Assembly: GCF_031624495.1 (NCBI RefSeq) | Contig: NZ_JAMQOP010000001.1 | Span: 1,674,001 to 1,738,000, forward strand | Source of the DNA: Halogeometricum sp. S1BR25-6 | Lineage (GTDB): Archaea; Halobacteriota; Halobacteria; Halobacteriales; Haloferacaceae | DNA: 64,000 nucleotides | Reading direction: 5' to 3' | Shown here: piece by piece, positions 57,897 to 64,000 of the stretch | Numbering within the stretch: position 1 is the stretch's first letter | Layout: each line of letters opens with the position of its first letter | Program-made: the position numbers and the translations under genes | The notes under the pieces: generated by a model | Seen by the model: only the letters and a program-made list of their open reading frames with translations | Databases searched by the model: none | Told to the model about the DNA's origin: nothing

Positions 57897-58991
57897 CTAC
57901 AGCACGCCCATCTCGCCAAGTCGGTCGGGCAGGTACGTGTCGGTCACGAAGTCCAGTCCGCGGGCGGCCAGCGACTGCTGTTCGGCCTTCTTGTTGATGT
58001 CGAGTTGCAGTTCGATCTGCTCCTCCCAGTAGTCGGTCATAAAGCGCGGGTCCTCAAGTTCGGATTCGAGGGCGTTGACGTCCGAGTCCGACAGCGGGTC
58101 CGTCGGCAGGTCGTAGTCGACGATGTCCTGCGGTTGGATGCCGATGAATTTCGCCTCGGGCGTGGCGAGGTACTCCGAGAGGTGCGCGGACTTGATGGAG
58201 CCGTACGCGACGGAGCCGTAGATGCGGTAGGACCACGGGTCGCCGTCGGTGAACACCACGACGGGCAGGTCGAGTTCGTCGTGGAGGCGCTTCGTGAGGC
58301 GGCGCGTCGCCCGCGCCGGTTGGCCGCCGAGGTGGACGACGAGGGCGTCGTGCTTCTCGTCGAAGCCGTTCTCCACGAGTCGGTCGCGCATGCCGCCGGT
58401 CTCCACGCAGAGGACGAACGCGGCGTCGTTGTCGAGGAACTCGATGGTGTCTGGATTGTTCGGAATCTGGTAGCCGCCCTGCCCCACGTCGTCCTGGCAG
58501 TGGATATCACGGTCGCCGCGGCGCGTCTGCTCGCGGAGGTGGAGCGGTCCCATCACCTTCGCGCCGGACTCCTCGGGGCGCATGTGGAAGTCCTCGCGGG
58601 TGACGTGCGAGACGATTTCGAGGTCCTCGATGAGCTGATTCGACTCGCTCTGGTCGTTGAACTGCGCCTCTTCGTTGTCCCACGACTCCGAGAGGTAGTA
58701 CAGTTCACGGAGGGTCGACGAGCGGTTCTCCTCCAGTTGGTTGACGAGGAACTCGATGGCGTAGGCGGCCTTCAGAAGTTTCCGCGCGCCGCGGACGCTG
58801 TTGGCCGACCGCGTGGATTTGCGGTCGCCGTACACCCACACCTTCGACTCCTCGTCGAAGACGATGTTGCTCTTCGTCCGCGTGGGGATGTCCATGTGGG
58901 GGATGTCGCCCGACGCGAACTGGTCGTAGAACTCCGCGGCGAGGTTGATGAGTCGCTCCTGGGCGAGTTCGTCGTTCTGGTTCGTGCTCAT
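57897..58991 (-). CDS. top6A: DNA topoisomerase VI subunit A
   Basis: Top6A (Spo11-like) makes the double-strand break in DNA strand passage. The 364 residues show the active-site tyrosine in [13 protein letters not shown] (near 98) in the winged-helix part. The Toprim domain has [14 protein letters not shown] and [24 protein letters not shown] for Mg. A C-terminal helical part ends in RLGEMGVL. The ATG at 58991 lies five bases after the top6B stop, so the two are one operon. Together they relax supercoils and unlink daughter chromosomes. Confidence 0.96.
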   Translation of the reverse strand: MSTNQNDELAQERLINLAAEFYDQFASGDIPHMDIPTRTKSNIVFDEESKVWVYGDRKSTRSANSVRGARKLLKAAYAIEFLVNQLEENRSSTLRELYYLSESWDNEEAQFNDQSESNQLIEDLEIVSHVTREDFHMRPEESGAKVMGPLHLREQTRRGDRDIHCQDDVGQGGYQIPNNPDTIEFLDNDAAFVLCVETGGMRDRLVENGFDEKHDALVVHLGGQPARATRRLTKRLHDELDLPVVVFTDGDPWSYRIYGSVAYGSIKSAHLSEYLATPEAKFIGIQPQDIVDYDLPTDPLSDSDVNALESELEDPRFMTDYWEEQIELQLDINKKAEQQSLAARGLDFVTDTYLPDRLGEMGVL

Positions 58992-58996
58992 GTGTG

Positions 58997-61393
58997 TTAG
59001 GTGTTGACGGTGAGTTTCTCCGCTTCGACGCCGTCGACGTTGATGTCGAACGACGCGTCCGAGGCGACGGTGTAGCTGAGTTCGACGGTGTCGCCCGCCG
59101 ACACCGACGGGTTCCACTTGACGAACCACTCGCCGTCCAAGTCGACGACGGTGGCGCCGTCGGGCACGTCCGTCGGTTCGACCGAGACGATGTCGGTAAT
59201 GTCGGGCGATTCGGTGCGGTCGGAGTAGTTCTCCACGACGAGGGTGACGGTGTCGCCGTCCACCTCGCGGTCGACGCTGAGGTTGTTCATGATGCGGGCC
59301 AGCGCGCCGTCGATGTTCGGCCGTTCGCGGCCCGTAACCTCCGACAGTTTGTCGGCCATCTCCGGCAGGATGCGCCCGAGCACGTCCTGTTTCTTCCGGC
59401 GCTTCTGCATCGAGCGGCGCTTGTTCAGGTACGACTTCAGTTCGCGCGCCGCCTCGCGGATGGCGAGTTCTATCTCGTCTTCTATCTCGGGGATGTTCGC
59501 GAGGGCGTCCTTCGACTCGGAGGTGAACGGGACGTTCGTGGAGGCGACGTGGACCATGATGACCGCCGGACCGCTCGGCATACCGGAGCCGCCGGGTTGG
59601 TCCAAGCCGTAGTTGCGCCAGCCGATGCGCTTGACCACGTCCGTCGTCGCGCAGGCCCCGCGCTGGTAGACGAGGGGGACGCGGTTGGCGAAGCGCAGGA
59701 GGTCGACCGAGCCCTCCGCGGAGAGTTCGCCGCCGTAGGCGATGCCCGCCTCGACGATGAACGGGTCGCCGCCGTGAACCTCGGCGTCGCGGGTCGCAGC
59801 GGCGTAGAAGTCGGCGTCGTACTCCTTGCGGAGGCCGGCCTCGACCAACTCGGCGGTGATGGGCGAGAGGCAGTTCGTCGGCGGCGCGAGGATGTCCGCC
59901 TCGCGCATGGCCTCGAGGAGTTGGGAGGCGATATCGCGGTCGTCGGCCACCTCGTTCACCTTCGGCGCGTCGTCCGGGACGGTGCGCATGACCGCCCACA
60001 GCGCATCGGTGACGTTCTCGCGGGCCGTGTCGCCGAACGTCACGTCCTCTGAGACGAGCACGTCCGCCGAGCGGTCGACGTACTCGCGGACCTGGTCTCT
60101 CGTCGCGCGGTGGCGGTCGTTCGAGCCGAACTTCTCCGCGACGCGGTCGGCGATGCCGCGAACCGTCGCGTCGTCCTTCTGGGTGCTCGTCGCCCCGTCG
60201 ACGACGGCGTACAGGTCTCGTTGCTCACCGAGGACGGCCCACGCGGCCGCGACGGCGTTCTCGCGGACGGTGTCGCCGAACGCGACGTCGTGTTCCTCGC
60301 CGACGTCGTCCGCGACGGTGTCGACGATGTCCTCGAGTTCGAAGTAGGTCGTGCGCTCGCGGTTCCGGAGCGTGTCGCCGACGCGTTCGGCGAGCGCCGC
60401 CGTCGCTTCGGCGCCCTTGTTGGCGATGGCGTCCTCGATTTCGGCGTCGAGGTCGAGTTCGTCGCTCTCGACGACTCCCCACCCCATCTCGCGGCCGAAG
60501 TGTCTGTCGCGGAAGTTGTTCAGTATCTTGTCGGCCGTCTTCGCGCCGACGCGGGTGAACTCTTCCTGCAGGAAACCCGACACCGAGTAGGACTCGGTGC
60601 GCCCGAGCATCTTGATGAGCGTCCCGAGTTCGACGCCGTGGGGGTGCGGACGAATCTCCTCGGTCTCCGCGGGGAGTTCCGCCCCCTCGACCCGTTCGTA
60701 GCGGATGGGCTCTTCGAGGCCGGGTTCGTCGAGGACCAACCGGGCGTGCGGGTTGACGACGGCGGTGTGCTTGACGTAGTCGTGGAGCTGTTGGCGGGCG
60801 CGCATGTTCGCCTCCATCTCCACCTCGATGCGCGTGCCGTGGGTGGGCGAGAGGTCCGACTCGCCGGGTTCGAGTTCGCGTTCGACCTGAATCTCCGGTT
60901 CGTTCGTGTCGGTGTCGATGATGAGTTCGAAGTACTGAGCCGACGAGTCGCCCTGCGTGCGGGAGGTGATCTTCGCGGGCTTCCCGGAGGTGAGTTGGGA
61001 GTAGAGGACCGCCGCGGAGATACCGATACCCTGCTGCCCGCGGGACTGCTCGCGCGCGTGGAACCGCGAGCCGTAGAGCAGTTTCCCGAACACCTTCGGA
61101 ATCTGCTCTTTCGTGATTCCGGGGCCGTTGTCCTCGACCACGAGCGTGTAGTAGTCGCCGGCCTCGCGGATTTCGATGGAGATGTCGGGCTTGATACCGG
61201 CCTCCTCGGTTGCGTCGAGTGCGTTGTCGACCGCCTCCTTCACGGCGGTGACCAAGCCTCGCGCCCCCGAGTCGAACCCGAGCATGTGCTTGTTCTTCTC
61301 GAAGAACTCGGCGATGGATATCGCGCGTTGGCTCTCGGCCAACTCCTCCGCGATACCGGCGTCCTCGCCGAGTGTCGACTGGAACGAGGTCAT
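58997..61393 (-). CDS. top6B: DNA topoisomerase VI subunit B
   Basis: Top6B is the ATP-driven gate of topoisomerase VI. The 798 residues carry the GHKL site: [19 protein letters not shown] (Bergerat N box, about 45), [19 protein letters not shown] and [22 protein letters not shown] helix-two-turn-helix and transducer domain with the switch Lys follow. The middle holds about 100 residues of tandem similar helices ([17 protein letters not shown] and [17 protein letters not shown]), an insertion or domain repeat seen in haloarchaea. The ATG at 61393 is used. The TATA-like TACTTAAGC near 61425 drives the operon. Confidence 0.96.
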   Translation of the reverse strand: MTSFQSTLGEDAGIAEELAESQRAISIAEFFEKNKHMLGFDSGARGLVTAVKEAVDNALDATEEAGIKPDISIEIREAGDYYTLVVEDNGPGITKEQIPKVFGKLLYGSRFHAREQSRGQQGIGISAAVLYSQLTSGKPAKITSRTQGDSSAQYFELIIDTDTNEPEIQVERELEPGESDLSPTHGTRIEVEMEANMRARQQLHDYVKHTAVVNPHARLVLDEPGLEEPIRYERVEGAELPAETEEIRPHPHGVELGTLIKMLGRTESYSVSGFLQEEFTRVGAKTADKILNNFRDRHFGREMGWGVVESDELDLDAEIEDAIANKGAEATAALAERVGDTLRNRERTTYFELEDIVDTVADDVGEEHDVAFGDTVRENAVAAAWAVLGEQRDLYAVVDGATSTQKDDATVRGIADRVAEKFGSNDRHRATRDQVREYVDRSADVLVSEDVTFGDTARENVTDALWAVMRTVPDDAPKVNEVADDRDIASQLLEAMREADILAPPTNCLSPITAELVEAGLRKEYDADFYAAATRDAEVHGGDPFIVEAGIAYGGELSAEGSVDLLRFANRVPLVYQRGACATTDVVKRIGWRNYGLDQPGGSGMPSGPAVIMVHVASTNVPFTSESKDALANIPEIEDEIELAIREAARELKSYLNKRRSMQKRRKKQDVLGRILPEMADKLSEVTGRERPNIDGALARIMNNLSVDREVDGDTVTLVVENYSDRTESPDITDIVSVEPTDVPDGATVVDLDGEWFVKWNPSVSAGDTVELSYTVASDASFDINVDGVEAEKLTVNT

Positions 61394-63555
<2,162 letters not shown>

Positions 63556-64000
63556 ATGAGTTCGGACGCACCAGACGAGTTCAGACCGGGCGCGGGCATC
63601 GCTGCGGAGATAAAGCCCGCGCGCATCGAGCAGGAGATGGAGCAGTCGTACATCGACTACGCGATGTCGGTCATCGCGGGTCGCGCCCTGCCGGACGTGC
63701 GCGACGGCCTCAAACCCGTCCACCGGCGCATCCTCTACGCGATGAACGAGGCGGGCGTCTCCTCCCGTTCGTCGCACCGCAAGTCCTCCTCCATCGTCGG
63801 CGAGACGATGGGGGACTACCACCCGCACGGCGACTCGGCTATCTACGACGCCCTCGCGCGGATGGCGCAGGACTTCTCGATGCGCTACCCCCTCGTGGAC
63901 GGCCAGGGGAACTTCGGCTCCGTCGACGGCGACCCGCCGGCCGCGATGCGGTACACGGAGGCCCGCATGGCCCCCATCGCGGAGGAACTACTCGACGACA
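63556..64000 (+). CDS. gyrA: DNA gyrase subunit A, N-terminal part (cut by right edge)
   Basis: GyrA carries the DNA-cleaving tyrosine. The visible 148 codons include [69 protein letters not shown] and [19 protein letters not shown] with the catalytic Tyr near residue 132. [17 protein letters not shown] is the quinolone-resistance region neighbourhood. It starts directly after the gyrB stop, so the two are co-transcribed. The rest lies outside the window. Confidence 0.97.
   Translation, partial: MSSDAPDEFRPGAGIAAEIKPARIEQEMEQSYIDYAMSVIAGRALPDVRDGLKPVHRRILYAMNEAGVSSRSSHRKSSSIVGETMGDYHPHGDSAIYDALARMAQDFSMRYPLVDGQGNFGSVDGDPPAAMRYTEARMAPIAEELLDD

Overview
The window is chromosomal DNA of a halophilic archaeon (class Halobacteria). 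The evidence is very high GC content, acidic proteins rich in Asp and Glu, leaderless genes with an archaeal TATA box about 26 bases upstream of the ATG, paired topoisomerase VI and gyrase operons, a proteasome beta subunit with a propeptide, and an archaeal AglB oligosaccharyltransferase. The gene content and order of the glycosylation, glycerol and dihydroxyacetone blocks resemble what I recall of Haloferax, so a member of the Haloferacaceae is the best guess. About 61 genes can be supported. I saw no tRNA, rRNA, CRISPR array or insertion sequence.

Layout. (1) 1-2113: branched-chain amino acid genes on the minus strand, leuA/cimA type then ilvB (cut by the left edge). Short leader ORFs sit between them, and the leuA 5' end looks frameshifted. 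(2) 2351-5490: small conserved or hypothetical genes. (3) 5570-18004: S-layer N-glycosylation locus: aglJ, flippase, methyltransferase, a family-4 glycosyltransferase, aglF, aglG, aglB, aglM, and a DUF368 polyprenyl-phosphate transporter candidate. Together these make UDP-glucose and UDP-glucuronate, build a sugar chain on dolichyl phosphate, flip it, transfer it to protein, and probably recycle the lipid. The part at about 6480-10300 is clearly richer in A+T and looks like a replaceable or transferred segment. (4) 18087-21201: a zinc-ribbon gene behind a palindromic operator, a methyltransferase, an HEWD protein, phosphoglycolate phosphatase and an Orc1/Cdc6-like ATPase. (5) 21551-32164: glycerol and dihydroxyacetone catabolism: glpABC, a shortened glpA paralog, glpK, a membrane protein likely to be the glycerol facilitator-like GlpX, and dhaKLM on the opposite strand.

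(6) 32269-49749: housekeeping and mixed genes: ileS, glutaredoxin-like, lipoprotein, bifunctional nuclease, membrane HTH regulator, glycerate kinase, TraB protein, site-2 protease, purM, HTH-CBS regulator, UPF0212, psmB, a GCS2-like ligase and DNA ligase. (7) 49757-56207: a divergent cluster of two TIM-barrel isomerase-like proteins, a UbiA prenyltransferase, a TatD hydrolase, a myo-inositol-phosphate synthase and an alkaline-phosphatase-fold protein. Its content matches the bacterial EBO (eboA-F) metabolite-traffic cluster, with an inositol-phosphate synthase in the place of the EboD cyclase. A perfect palindrome lies between the two arms. This is the most promising undescribed system in the window. 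(8) 56260-64000: two hydrolases, then top6A/top6B and the divergent gyrB/gyrA (gyrA cut by the right edge).
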